Assembly (NCBI GenBank): GCA_955652845.1
Contig: CATPBY010000438.1
Coordinates: forward strand, 1-14,433
DNA from: an uncultured Terriglobales bacterium
Lineage (GTDB): Bacteria; Acidobacteriota; Terriglobia; Terriglobales; Acidobacteriaceae
Direction: 5' to 3'
DNA: 14,433 nt
A program made the translations under genes and the position numbers. Below the pieces are notes generated by a model that saw nothing but the letters and a program-made list of their open reading frames with translations, was not told where the DNA came from and did not search any database. Position 1 is the stretch's first letter. Each line of letters starts with the position of its first letter. This document shows positions 5,231 to 13,105 of this stretch, one piece after another.

Positions 5231-7579
5231 TTGGAACAGCTGAAACACAAATCAACGTCCAAGCCTGTCTTGTACTGGCGGGTGGAAGGGAGCTTGCTGG
5301 ATCTGACCACGGTCCGGCCGGTGGCCTTTTTTACCTGGAATTCCCAGACTTTTCTGGAGCGTTGGGTACGTCGCGGGCTGGTGTTTCTGATGGCGCTGCT
5401 ACGCCCCGTACTTTACGCCGCCAACCGGGTATGGGCGACCAGAGTGGTCCACACAGTGCTGCGCGGGGTGAGCCGCGACCGGCTTGATCTTCTGGGCGAG
5501 GAATACTTCAAGTACAAGCTGGAACCTTATCTCAAACCTAAGGGACTTCGGGAGCTTAGCTACCTGATAGATGAAGGCGCCGAAGTGGTTCTGGTAAGCC
5601 AGGGACTGGAGCATGTGATGCGGCCTCTGGCACGCCATCTGGGGGTAAGGTGGCTGATCGCGAACCAGTTGGAGTTCCGCGATGACATCGCTACCGGGCG
5701 GCTGCTCGAGCCAGTCGTTCGCCCACGCGGCTTCCTGGCCCGCATTACCGGGCGAGGGGCGGACGGCAGACGTACTGCGGAGCAACTCTCCCGTGACTTG
5801 GCTTTGGCAGGCGCGGAAGCTCTCTGTTCAGCGGTGATTCCTGCGACGCGGCAAAGCTTTCTAGACGAACGCCCGATCGTTCACTTCGACGGAGAGCCTC
5901 CGGCGATGCCGCTATCAGTCCGTAAATCTCTTTCCGGTAAGCATGTTCTGCTGATTGGGGTGACGGGCTTCATCGGCAAGGTCTGGCTGGTCAATACGCT
6001 GATGGATTTGCCGGAGGTCGGCCGCATCTATCTGCTGATCCGGCGTCAGAAGTCCACCACGGCTCTGCGCCGTTTCGAAAAGCTGGTCGAGGAATCGCCG
6101 GTGTTTGATCCATTGTTCTCGCGGTACGGCGCGCGCCTGCGACGTTTCCTCAGTGAGCGTGTGGAAGTAGTCGAAGGGGACGTCTGCCGTCCGGGCCTCG
6201 GCCTGAGTCCGGAGGCCGCGCAACGTCTGGGAATGCGCCTCGATCTGGTGATTAACAGCTCCGGCCTTACCGATTTCAATCCTGATTTGCGGGATGCGTT
6301 GTCGACCAATGTGGACGCGGTGGTGAACATTGTGGATTTCGTGCGCAAGACCGCCCACGCTGGTCTGTTGCATCTTTCCACCTGCTACGTGGCCGGAGCG
6401 CGCGATGGCCGTGTCGCGGAGACGCTGCGTCCTAACTACACCCCCGCCGCGGTCGCTGATTTCGATGCGGAGCATGAGTGGCATCGGCTTCACGAGATGG
6501 TCAAAACAGCCGAACAGAAAGCCGAGACGGCCTCGGTCGGGGAGGAGCTTCGGCGCCAGGCGCTCGACCGGGAACATGCGGCCAAGGACCTGCATGGCAC
6601 GGCACTGGACAATCAGATTCGCAAGAACCGGGTACGCTGGTTGCGGAATTATCTGATCGAAGCCGGAACCAGGCAGGCCAAGGAGCTTGGCTGGCCGAAT
6701 ACATACACTCTGACCAAGAGCCTGGCCGAGTCTTTGATTCACAAGTATGGCGCCGGCCTTCCCATAGCAATCGTGCGTCCTGCCATTGTGGAGACCTCGG
6801 TGCGAAGGCCATTTCGAGGCTGGAACGAGGGCATCAACACATCAGCGTCGCTATCGTATCTTCTGGGGACCGCATTCCGGCAGCTTCCATCGAATGAGCG
6901 CAAACGCCTGGATATTATTCCAGTAGACGCGGTGTGCTCGGGGATGACGCTGATTGCCGCTGCGATTGTGGAGAGACGTAACCATCAGGTGTATCAGCTG
7001 GCTACCTCGGTAACGAATCCATGCGACATGCGGCGTTCGATCGAACTGACCTCGCTCGGCCATCGCAAACATTTTCGCGCCCAGGAAGGCCTTGAATACT
7101 GGCTGCGGCTCCGGCTGGATGCGATTCCAGTTTCCAAACAACGTTATAACCGCATGTCGGCTCCGGCGCAGATGGCGATTATTAAATCCATCCAGCGAGT
7201 GATGTCTCCGCTGCCGCTGAAGAAAACACCGCTGGTCCGGGCGGAACGCAATTTGGAAAAGGTGGAAAAGCTGATCCAGCTTTTCGAACCGTTCATTCTT
7301 CATAACGAGCATGACTTCGTAGCCGACAACGTGGAACGGCTGTCGCACGCGCTGGTGGCAGAAGAGAAACCTGTGTTCCGCTATCAGACCCGATCGATTG
7401 ATTGGTGGGAATATTGGATCAATATCCATATTCCCGCGCTCCGCAAGTGGACATATCCGCTGATTGAAGGAAGGCCGCTCGAGGCGCGTCCCGCACGCCG
7501 CTTTCAAATGGAGGATCCTGATGCGGGCCATGACATCGTCAAAACAGGGACCAACGGAGCTACGTGGCGATATTCCTGA
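5231..7579 (+). CDS. Fatty acyl-CoA/ACP reductase with an N-terminal degenerate HAD-like domain
   Basis: A 782-residue two-part protein. Residues 230-705 are an alcohol-forming fatty acyl reductase of the NAD_binding_4/FAR type. They show the nucleotide-binding GVTGFIGK (243-250, G-x2-G-x2-G), an STCYVAG strand (383-389), the catalytic Y492-TLT-K496 pair, and a C-terminal FAR_C-like helix region with HNEHDFVADN (691-700). Such enzymes reduce an acyl thioester to aldehyde or alcohol with NADPH. Residues 11-205 resemble HAD-IB (SerB-like) phosphatases: RVEGSLL stands where DVDGTLL is expected, LVSQG (121-125) matches motif II, and NQLEFRDDIATGRL matches the usual NxLEFxDGxxTG block. The nucleophile Asp is Arg17 and the motif IV acidic pair is missing, so phosphatase activity is unlikely. 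The start is a TTG at 5231 with GGAACG upstream; no later start fits the N-terminal domain. First gene of the operon; its end overlaps the next start by 16 bp. Confidence 0.85.
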   Translation: MEQLKHKSTSKPVLYWRVEGSLLDLTTVRPVAFFTWNSQTFLERWVRRGLVFLMALLRPVLYAANRVWATRVVHTVLRGVSRDRLDLLGEEYFKYKLEPYLKPKGLRELSYLIDEGAEVVLVSQGLEHVMRPLARHLGVRWLIANQLEFRDDIATGRLLEPVVRPRGFLARITGRGADGRRTAEQLSRDLALAGAEALCSAVIPATRQSFLDERPIVHFDGEPPAMPLSVRKSLSGKHVLLIGVTGFIGKVWLVNTLMDLPEVGRIYLLIRRQKSTTALRRFEKLVEESPVFDPLFSRYGARLRRFLSERVEVVEGDVCRPGLGLSPEAAQRLGMRLDLVINSSGLTDFNPDLRDALSTNVDAVVNIVDFVRKTAHAGLLHLSTCYVAGARDGRVAETLRPNYTPAAVADFDAEHEWHRLHEMVKTAEQKAETASVGEELRRQALDREHAAKDLHGTALDNQIRKNRVRWLRNYLIEAGTRQAKELGWPNTYTLTKSLAESLIHKYGAGLPIAIVRPAIVETSVRRPFRGWNEGINTSASLSYLLGTAFRQLPSNERKRLDIIPVDAVCSGMTLIAAAIVERRNHQVYQLATSVTNPCDMRRSIELTSLGHRKHFRAQEGLEYWLRLRLDAIPVSKQRYNRMSAPAQMAIIKSIQRVMSPLPLKKTPLVRAERNLEKVEKLIQLFEPFILHNEHDFVADNVERLSHALVAEEKPVFRYQTRSIDWWEYWINIHIPALRKWTYPLIEGRPLEARPARRFQMEDPDAGHDIVKTGTNGATWRYS

Positions 7580-8700
7580 CCGGGTCCACCGGCTACATCG
7601 GCGCGCACGTCGCAGCTAACCTTCTCGAGGGGCATGGCGCATCACTCAACCTGCTGGTTCGAGCGCCGGACGCGCCTGAAGCAGAAGCGCGATTATGGCA
7701 GGCCTTGCAGCTGCACATGGACTTTCCCCGGTTCTATGAGCATCTGCAGACCAGCATCAGAATCTTTCGTGGCGACCTGACGACGCCATATTTTGGTCTC
7801 GAACGCGACGATTATAATCGCCTGCTTCACACCACGGATTCGGTGGTCCACTGCGCTGCCTCCTTAAATCGCAAATCAGAAAAGAGCTGTTTAAACGTGA
7901 ACCTGCGAGGCACGCTGGAAGTGCTGCAGCTTGCCATGCGGTCGTATCACTACCACGGCTTGCGGCGCTTCAGTCACGTAAGTACGGTGGCGGTGGCGGG
8001 CGTTCGCAAAAATGAAGTAGTGACGGAAGAGGGGGCCATAGAGTGGGACAGGTCGGATTACGATCCTTATGCTCGGACCAAGAAATTCTGCGAGCACATG
8101 ATTCGCGAGTTGCTGCCTGAAGTTCCGATCACGATTTTTCGTCCCAGTATTGTCCTGGGTGACAGCCGTTACGCGGAAACCACCCAATTCGACATGGTAA
8201 GGGCATTTGTGTTTCTGGCCGGGCTGCCTGTACTTCCGTTCCATTCAACCGACAAAATAGATATCGTGAATGTTGACTTCGTCGCGGACGCGATCGCAAC
8301 TCTACATCAGAAGGCAAATCCGCAATACGATATCTACCATCTTTCTTCGGGCGTGGAGTCGCAAACTTTTCGTCAGTTAACCAGCGCCCTGGCAGCCGCA
8401 CAAAATCAGCGTGGTCCGATGTTTATGCCATTCCTCGAGCGTCCGTTCGCAGCCACTGTGAATACGCTGGCCAATCGCCGTAATGCGATCTCTCAGGGCG
8501 CGGCTCTGATGAAAGTGTTTCTTCCGTATCTGGTGTGGAACACAGTCTTCGACAATACGAGAGTTACATCCGAGTTGGGACGCAAACCTGTTCCTTTCTC
8601 GCAATACAGCTATCCGCTGCTGAAGTTCAGCCGCGAGAGCAATTTTTCCTACCAGTACAGAGTCTGGCCGGCGGCCAAAGCTGGAGGATCCGCGGCATGA
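7564..8700 (+). CDS. Extended SDR NAD(P)-dependent reductase/epimerase, thioester-reductase-like
   Basis: A 378-residue extended short-chain dehydrogenase/reductase. The cofactor motif TGSTGYIG (6-13) gives G7-x2-G10-x2-G13. The active site has HVST (138-141), Y169 and K173 in YARTK. FRPSIVLGDSR (192-202) is the conserved substrate-side loop of NAD_binding_4-type enzymes. The segment VDFVADAIATL (237-247) is typical of thioester reductases and FAR-like enzymes. It could reduce an acyl thioester or aldehyde, or act as a sugar-type epimerase; the neighbouring acyl reductase, ligases and ACP favour an acyl or ketone substrate. The GTG start at 7564 is preceded by GGAG five bases upstream and overlaps the previous gene by 16 bp, so translation is probably coupled. 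Its stop overlaps the next start in ATGA. Confidence 0.8.
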   Translation: MAIFLTGSTGYIGAHVAANLLEGHGASLNLLVRAPDAPEAEARLWQALQLHMDFPRFYEHLQTSIRIFRGDLTTPYFGLERDDYNRLLHTTDSVVHCAASLNRKSEKSCLNVNLRGTLEVLQLAMRSYHYHGLRRFSHVSTVAVAGVRKNEVVTEEGAIEWDRSDYDPYARTKKFCEHMIRELLPEVPITIFRPSIVLGDSRYAETTQFDMVRAFVFLAGLPVLPFHSTDKIDIVNVDFVADAIATLHQKANPQYDIYHLSSGVESQTFRQLTSALAAAQNQRGPMFMPFLERPFAATVNTLANRRNAISQGAALMKVFLPYLVWNTVFDNTRVTSELGRKPVPFSQYSYPLLKFSRESNFSYQYRVWPAAKAGGSAA

Positions 8701-10106
8701 TGGACTTCATTCTCGAGGCCTGGGTAAGCAGTCTGATTGAAATGTCCAAAGCGGGCTGGATGCTGGGCAAAGGCAAATCCTGGAAACCGGGAGAAAAACT
8801 AAAACTGCTCTTTGCTGGATACAACGGCACTCGCAATACCGGATCGGACGCCCGCGTCGAGGAAATGCTGCGTCAGATCCGGTATATTCTAGGCGCAGAA
8901 AACGTCGAGCTTAGTGTAATGAGCCAGAACTTTACGCTTTCGCGAGGCTATTTTGAAGGAAGCAGACAGGTCCGCCTCCCCGATATTTTCCCCCCGTTTC
9001 TTGCAGACGAAGTGCCCAGACATCATGGCGTAGTAGCCTGCGAGGGCTCTATGTTTAAAAGCAAGTTCGCTAACGCACTGACCACCATGATGATCGGATC
9101 ATTGGGAATTGCCGCCGCGCAGAATAAGGTATCAGTCGGATATGGCGCCGAGGCCGGATACATGGACCCGCTGGTCAGAAAAATGTGCGCGCGTTATTGC
9201 CGGAACTCATTCGTCATCACCAGAAATGAAGAGTCTCGAACCCTGCTTCGCGACCTCGGCGTCCCCACCGAGTTGGGGACGGATACGGCGTGGACCTTTG
9301 AACCTCATCCTCCGGAATTTGGACGCAAGGTGCTGCGCCAGGCGGGGTGGGACGGCAGCATGCCCGTGCTGGTAATTTGCCCAATCAATCCCTTCGAGTG
9401 GCCGGTCAAGGCGTCAATCGCAAAATTCGCGCTGCGCCGCATTGCTGGATCCTACAAGGAAAGCCACTATCGCTCCGTTTATTTCCATAATTCGGGGCCC
9501 GAAGCGGACCGTGCCTACGAGCGCTACCTGACTGCTATTGCCAACGCCGTGGCTGCGTTCCGCAAGCAGCATCCTGCGTTTGTAATCATGGTTGCCACGG
9601 AGCGGCTGGACGCGCGCCCAGCCAATCGTATTGCGCAGAAACTTGGCGGCGTGCCGGTGCTTACATCTGATGAGTACAACATGTACGAACTGGTGAGCAT
9701 TCTTCGCGCCTGCCACATGATGGTGTCCTCGCGCTATCACGGGATTGTGACGTCGATGCCGGCGCTGGTCCCGTCAGCCGGAATCACCATGGACGAGCGT
9801 ATCCGTAACTTGATGCGCGAGCGTGGCCACGAAGACCTGTTGATGAATGTCGATGATCCTGACCTTGAGTCCAGATTGCTGGTTGCAATGGATAAGTTCT
9901 GCAAGGACAGGGAAGCGATCGTTTGCGCGATTGGACGCACGGTGGTGAAGAATTTGAAAGTGATGGCCCGCATGGGAGTCTATTTCGAGGAAGAAGTACA
10001 ACGTCGTTATCCGGAATTTCCCACCCGCAAAGGCGAGTGGAACTGGGAAGATTACTTGCCTCCAATCAGCGGCGGCTTGAAGAAATTAGCCGAAGCCTAC
10101 GGCTAA
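8697..10106 (+). CDS. Polysaccharide pyruvyl transferase family protein
   Basis: A 469-residue protein of the PF04230 family, which has a GT-B-like fold. Evidence is the N-terminal FAGYNGTRNTGSDA (39-52, the usual glycine/asparagine loop), the middle ACEGSMF and GYGAEAGYM segments (114-155), TRNEESRTLLRDLG (175-188), and the C-terminal SSRYHGIVTSM (344-354), the family signature. Characterised members transfer pyruvate from phosphoenolpyruvate to sugars as a ketal, or act in related cell-wall steps. The start is placed at the ATG at 8697, with GGAGG about nine bases upstream and a 4-bp ATGA overlap with the previous stop. The same frame is open further upstream (to 8535), but that would overlap the SDR gene by about 165 bp. 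It is longer than many family members; the first 34 residues form an amphipathic extension. No glycosyltransferase is next to it, so its acceptor is unknown. Confidence 0.85.
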   Translation: MMDFILEAWVSSLIEMSKAGWMLGKGKSWKPGEKLKLLFAGYNGTRNTGSDARVEEMLRQIRYILGAENVELSVMSQNFTLSRGYFEGSRQVRLPDIFPPFLADEVPRHHGVVACEGSMFKSKFANALTTMMIGSLGIAAAQNKVSVGYGAEAGYMDPLVRKMCARYCRNSFVITRNEESRTLLRDLGVPTELGTDTAWTFEPHPPEFGRKVLRQAGWDGSMPVLVICPINPFEWPVKASIAKFALRRIAGSYKESHYRSVYFHNSGPEADRAYERYLTAIANAVAAFRKQHPAFVIMVATERLDARPANRIAQKLGGVPVLTSDEYNMYELVSILRACHMMVSSRYHGIVTSMPALVPSAGITMDERIRNLMRERGHEDLLMNVDDPDLESRLLVAMDKFCKDREAIVCAIGRTVVKNLKVMARMGVYFEEEVQRRYPEFPTRKGEWNWEDYLPPISGGLKKLAEAYG

Positions 10107-10181
10107 CGTCGCCCACGCCGCGCGGGCGCCGCTTGACCGGCAGGTGGGGAACTGCCTCTACGCAATCAGTTAACATCACCG

Positions 10182-11873
10182 ATGAATTTTCTTGAGAATA
10201 TCTTCGCGCAGCTCGAAGCTCCTAATGATGATGATGCTCCCATCCTACAGGAGCTGCGAGATGGCAGCAGCGGCGTCGTTTGTACCGGGCGTCAGCTTCT
10301 GGAGTTTATCGCGAAAGCCCGCCGCTTTCTCGCAGGCAAGAATCTGCAGAAGGGCGATCGCTGCGCTTTGCTGGTGCACAACAGTATTGAATGGGTGGCG
10401 GCGGACCTGACGATGATGGCCGAGGGACTGATCGTGGTGCCCCTGTATGCGCGCCAGGCTCCGGATGAACTGGTCGACATGATGAAAGACTGCTCGCCGG
10501 CATTGATCTGCTGCGGCGATCCAATACTTCTTGATGCCGTCAAACAGACGTGGGCCGAGGCGCCGCGCCAGGTCCTGTTCACTGAGATGTTCTCTGCCGG
10601 GCATTCCGGCGAGACCGGTTCCGGAAATACACAAAATGCGAAAGCGATGGCCTCGCCCCCGATGGCCGATTCTGACCCGGTCACAATCATCTATACGTCG
10701 GGAACATCAGGTGAGCCAAAAGGGGTTGTGCTTAGCGCTGGTAATATCAATCACATGCTCGGTTGCACCTCCGAACGGCTGGATGTTCTGATGGAGAACA
10801 AGCCCGGTCAGCACCGGGTCTTCCATTATCTTCCGTTCTGCTTTGCGGGTTCGTGGATCATGCTGTTGACCTGCCTGCGGCGACGCAATCTTTTGACTCT
10901 GAACACCGACCTGAGCAAGCTGGCCAATGAAATGCGCGTGGCTGCCCCGGATTATTTTCTGAATGTACCGGCGCTGCTGGAGCGAATGCGGAAAGCCGTC
11001 GATGAGCAGCTATGGAAGACGGGGGGATTCCCGTTATCTCTTTACACTCGCGCAAAAGCAGCATGGATGCGCCAACAGGAAGGCCGGCGTAGTTTTTCGG
11101 ACTCTATCTGGCTGGGACTCGCCAGAGAAATGGTATTTCCGGCTATACGCAAGAAGATGATCGGATCGAACTTAAAAGCGCTCATTTGCGGCTCAGCGCC
11201 ACTGATGGTGGAAACCCAGCTTTATTTCATGATGCTGGGAATCGCCGTTTTGCAGGTATATGGACTGACCGAGACTACGGCGATCTGCACCATGGATGAT
11301 CCGCATCATGTGGAAGCTGGGCGTGTGGGGCCAGCCATCACCGATGTCGAGATGAAGCTTGGCGAAAACCACGAAGTCCTTGTACGCGGTCCCAATATTT
11401 TCTCCGGCTACTGGAACCGCCCCCAGGAAACTGAGAGGGTTTGGCACGATGGCTGGTTCCACACGGGTGACCAGGGTGAAGTCGACAGGTCGGGGAACTG
11501 GCGTATCATCGGGCGCGTAAAGAACTTGATCGTCCTGGGCTCCGGCCATAACATTGCGCCGGAACCGATTGAAGATGAGTTACTCCAGGCGATGCCTGGC
11601 GCGCAGCAGGTCGTAGTAATGGGAAATGGTCGCGGTTATCTTTCGGTGATCGTGACTGGAAACATCACTCGCGAAAAGGTGCAGGCAGCCTTGGATGCGA
11701 TCAATCCCGGCCTTCCTCACTACAAGCAGGTGAGGGCGTTTAGAGTCCAGCCAGAAGCCTTTTCCATTGAGAACGGCCTGCTCACCGCGAATGGGAAGCT
11801 TAAGCGGGACCTGATTGCGGCGCAGCTGAAGTCTGAGATTGAAGAGATGTATCAGGTAAGACAAGCTTCATGA
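10182..11873 (+). CDS. Long-chain acyl-AMP ligase (acyl-CoA/ACP synthetase)
   Basis: A 563-residue ANL-superfamily adenylating enzyme. The ATP-binding P-loop is YTSGTSGEPKG (171-181). Later core motifs are YGLTE (360-364), GWFHTGD (424-430) and GRVKNLIV (444-451); the C-terminal NGKLKR (537-542) supplies the catalytic lysine. The motif set and length fit the long-chain fatty acyl group (FadD15/FAA-like), which activates fatty acids as acyl-AMP and passes them to CoA or a carrier protein. The ACP two genes downstream is a plausible acceptor. It begins 75 bp after the previous gene, the largest early gap in the operon. That gap holds a small GGCAG/CTGCC hairpin but no U-tract. The ATG at 10182 lacks a clear ribosome binding site, and I saw no better start. 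Its stop overlaps the next start in ATGA. Confidence 0.9.
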   Translation: MNFLENIFAQLEAPNDDDAPILQELRDGSSGVVCTGRQLLEFIAKARRFLAGKNLQKGDRCALLVHNSIEWVAADLTMMAEGLIVVPLYARQAPDELVDMMKDCSPALICCGDPILLDAVKQTWAEAPRQVLFTEMFSAGHSGETGSGNTQNAKAMASPPMADSDPVTIIYTSGTSGEPKGVVLSAGNINHMLGCTSERLDVLMENKPGQHRVFHYLPFCFAGSWIMLLTCLRRRNLLTLNTDLSKLANEMRVAAPDYFLNVPALLERMRKAVDEQLWKTGGFPLSLYTRAKAAWMRQQEGRRSFSDSIWLGLAREMVFPAIRKKMIGSNLKALICGSAPLMVETQLYFMMLGIAVLQVYGLTETTAICTMDDPHHVEAGRVGPAITDVEMKLGENHEVLVRGPNIFSGYWNRPQETERVWHDGWFHTGDQGEVDRSGNWRIIGRVKNLIVLGSGHNIAPEPIEDELLQAMPGAQQVVVMGNGRGYLSVIVTGNITREKVQAALDAINPGLPHYKQVRAFRVQPEAFSIENGLLTANGKLKRDLIAAQLKSEIEEMYQVRQAS

Positions 11874-12673
11874 AACAGTTTCATGGTCAGGCGCTCTCCT
11901 GGGAGCTCAGCGATGGGGTGATCGAGGTGGCGCTCCATCGCGAACCCTGCAACGAAATAGGCTCGCAGACACTTGAGGAACTCGAGAAACTGGCGACAGC
12001 ACTCGAGATTTTGACCGACCAGTCGCACGCTCTCATCATCTACAGCGATCTGAAATCGGGTTTCTGTTCCGGCGCCGACCTGCGCGAGCTTTACTGCCGC
12101 TCCCGGGAAATGGAACAGGCGAAGGCGTTAGAAGGCGTACGCGACTATTTAAAGCGGATTCACCGCGTGATGAACACGCTGGATGCATCTCCTTTGACCA
12201 CCATTGCGGCAGTCCACGGAGTGACGTTTGGCGGCGGTTTCGAGCTCGCTTTGGCCTGCGATCTCATTATCGCGGACAAAATGGCGCGATTTTGCTTTCC
12301 AGAACTGCGGCTGGGTTTGATCCCGGGGTTCGGCGGCATTCCCCGCCTGAAGCGCGATCTGGGAAACGGAGTGGTGCGGGATCTTTTGTTGACCGGGCGC
12401 AGCATCAATGCAACCAAAGGTCAGGCGATCGGCCTGGTCAGCCAGGTGGTGGCGGAGGGCGAAGCGCTCAAGGCCGCGCGGGCGACTGCGTCACAGATCG
12501 GGAAGTTTGATCGTCGCACGGCGATTGCGGCCAAGCAATTCATCAAGCCTATTCCCTACGAAGAACTGCAGCGGGAGATCGATATCTTCTGCGATCTCTT
12601 CGCGCAGCCGGCAGTGGAGCGGGGATTGAAAAGGTTTGTGGAGAGCGCGGAGGTCCTGCCGTACTTGCCCTGA
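11870..12673 (+). CDS. Enoyl-CoA hydratase/isomerase (crotonase) family protein
   Basis: A 267-residue crotonase-fold enzyme. The oxyanion-hole elements are CSGADL (66-71) and VTFGGGFE (118-125). Both acidic residues of classical enoyl-CoA hydratases are present: Glu125 in GGGFELALACD and Glu145 in FPELRLGLIPGFGG. Hydration or isomerisation of an unsaturated acyl thioester is therefore plausible, rather than the decarboxylation or dechlorination seen in relatives lacking one Glu. The length is normal. The start overlaps the preceding ligase stop by 4 bp (ATGA), so the two are likely translationally coupled. No dehydrogenase or thiolase of beta-oxidation is next to it; an ACP follows 37 bp later. 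This suggests a role in building or tailoring an acyl chain on CoA or ACP instead of fatty-acid breakdown. The exact substrate is unknown. Confidence 0.88.
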   Translation: MKQFHGQALSWELSDGVIEVALHREPCNEIGSQTLEELEKLATALEILTDQSHALIIYSDLKSGFCSGADLRELYCRSREMEQAKALEGVRDYLKRIHRVMNTLDASPLTTIAAVHGVTFGGGFELALACDLIIADKMARFCFPELRLGLIPGFGGIPRLKRDLGNGVVRDLLLTGRSINATKGQAIGLVSQVVAEGEALKAARATASQIGKFDRRTAIAAKQFIKPIPYEELQREIDIFCDLFAQPAVERGLKRFVESAEVLPYLP

Positions 12674-12686
12674 GTGCTCAGTGCAT

Positions 12687-12705
12687 CAAAATGATAATTA
12701 TTATT
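12687..12705 (+). promoter_or_regulatory. Fur-box-like sequence before the ACP gene
   Basis: The 19 bases at 12687-12705 agree at 15 positions with the E. coli Fur consensus GATAATGATAATCATTATC. The site is AT-rich in an otherwise GC-rich stretch and ends five bases before the ACP start codon. It could be an operator for an internal promoter or simply an AT-rich translation start region. No Fur gene or iron-related gene is in the window. Confidence 0.25.
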
Positions 12706-12710
12706 GCCCT

Positions 12711-12953
12711 ATGCGAACTGCCGACCAGACACTCGACGAAATCCTGAACCTGGCGGCGATCCACTTCAAGGTCCCGCGGCAGAAGCTGACTCCTGACGAT
12801 GACTTCTTCAAGACGCTGGGAATAGATAGCCTGCAAGCGCTGGATTTACTCACTCGGATTGAGCACCACTTTAATGTGGAGTTGCCTGATTACGAACTAC
12901 AGGGAGTTTCTGACTTTCGCACGTTGGCTGGCCGGATCCAAGCGAGATTGTGA
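12711..12953 (+). CDS. Acyl carrier protein
   Basis: An 80-residue stand-alone acyl/peptidyl carrier protein. The phosphopantetheine attachment site is Ser40 in LGIDSLQAL (36-44). It is preceded by DDDFFKTLG and followed by a second helix LDLLTRIEHHFNVELPD, the usual carrier-protein layout. The apo form would need a phosphopantetheinyl transferase, not seen in the window. The ATG at 12711 begins MRTADQTLDE, the natural helix-1 start. The frame is open upstream to a TTG at 12636, but that extension overlaps the crotonase gene and is cysteine/arginine-rich, so I reject it. No ribosome binding site precedes the ATG; instead there is an AT-rich Fur-like stretch. Lying between two acyl-AMP ligases, it is probably the carrier on which the operon's acyl chain is held. 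It seems dedicated rather than the housekeeping fatty-acid ACP, which normally sits with fab genes. Confidence 0.9.
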   Translation: MRTADQTLDEILNLAAIHFKVPRQKLTPDDDFFKTLGIDSLQALDLLTRIEHHFNVELPDYELQGVSDFRTLAGRIQARL

Positions 12954-13046
12954 GAGGCCAGACCCTGCCCTTTCCGGGCTGTGAACTGGATCAATCAATA
13001 GATTTTTTCAAACCGGCCGTCAGTCTTCAGTAAGCAGTTCTCGGTT

Positions 13047-13090
13047 CCACAGATGGTTAAAAGGTTTCTGGTGGCTGGGTGTCTCTGTGG
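13047..13090. repeat. Short inverted repeat CCACAGA/TCTGTGG in the ACP-ligase gap
   Basis: A perfect 7-bp inverted repeat, CCACAGA (13047-13053) and TCTGTGG (13084-13090), with a 30-base spacer. It lies in the 152-bp gap between the ACP and the second ligase. The right side read on the minus strand, TTTCACCACAGAGACACCC, resembles an intergenic CACCACAGAGACACAGAG motif I recall from several soil-bacterial genomes. No U-tract follows, so it is not a terminator. The rest of the gap shows no gene. Confidence 0.35.
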
Positions 13091-13105
13091 TGAAATAAAC
13101 CTTTA

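Noticed and set aside
5915..6742. Minus-strand open frame of 275 codons inside the acyl reductase gene
   Set aside because: The plus strand shows clear SDR cofactor and YxxxK motifs here; the antisense frame has no family features or ribosome binding site.
6851..7531. Minus-strand open frame of 226 codons over the reductase C-terminus
   Set aside because: It is a shadow of the conserved FAR C-terminal region; His/Arg/Gln-rich with no recognisable domain.
8535..8696. Upstream extension of the pyruvyl transferase-family gene
   Set aside because: It would overlap the SDR gene by 166 bp and has no conserved content, while the ATG at 8697 has GGAGG and a coupled ATGA overlap.
12636..12710. Upstream TTG start for the ACP
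   Set aside because: It gives a Cys/Arg-rich extension overlapping the crotonase gene; carrier proteins of this type begin near the ATG at 12711.
12954..13105. Terminator between the ACP and the second ligase
   Set aside because: The only GC hairpin (GCCC/GGGC) is four pairs and lies about 25 bp before the T-run, so it does not form a standard terminator.
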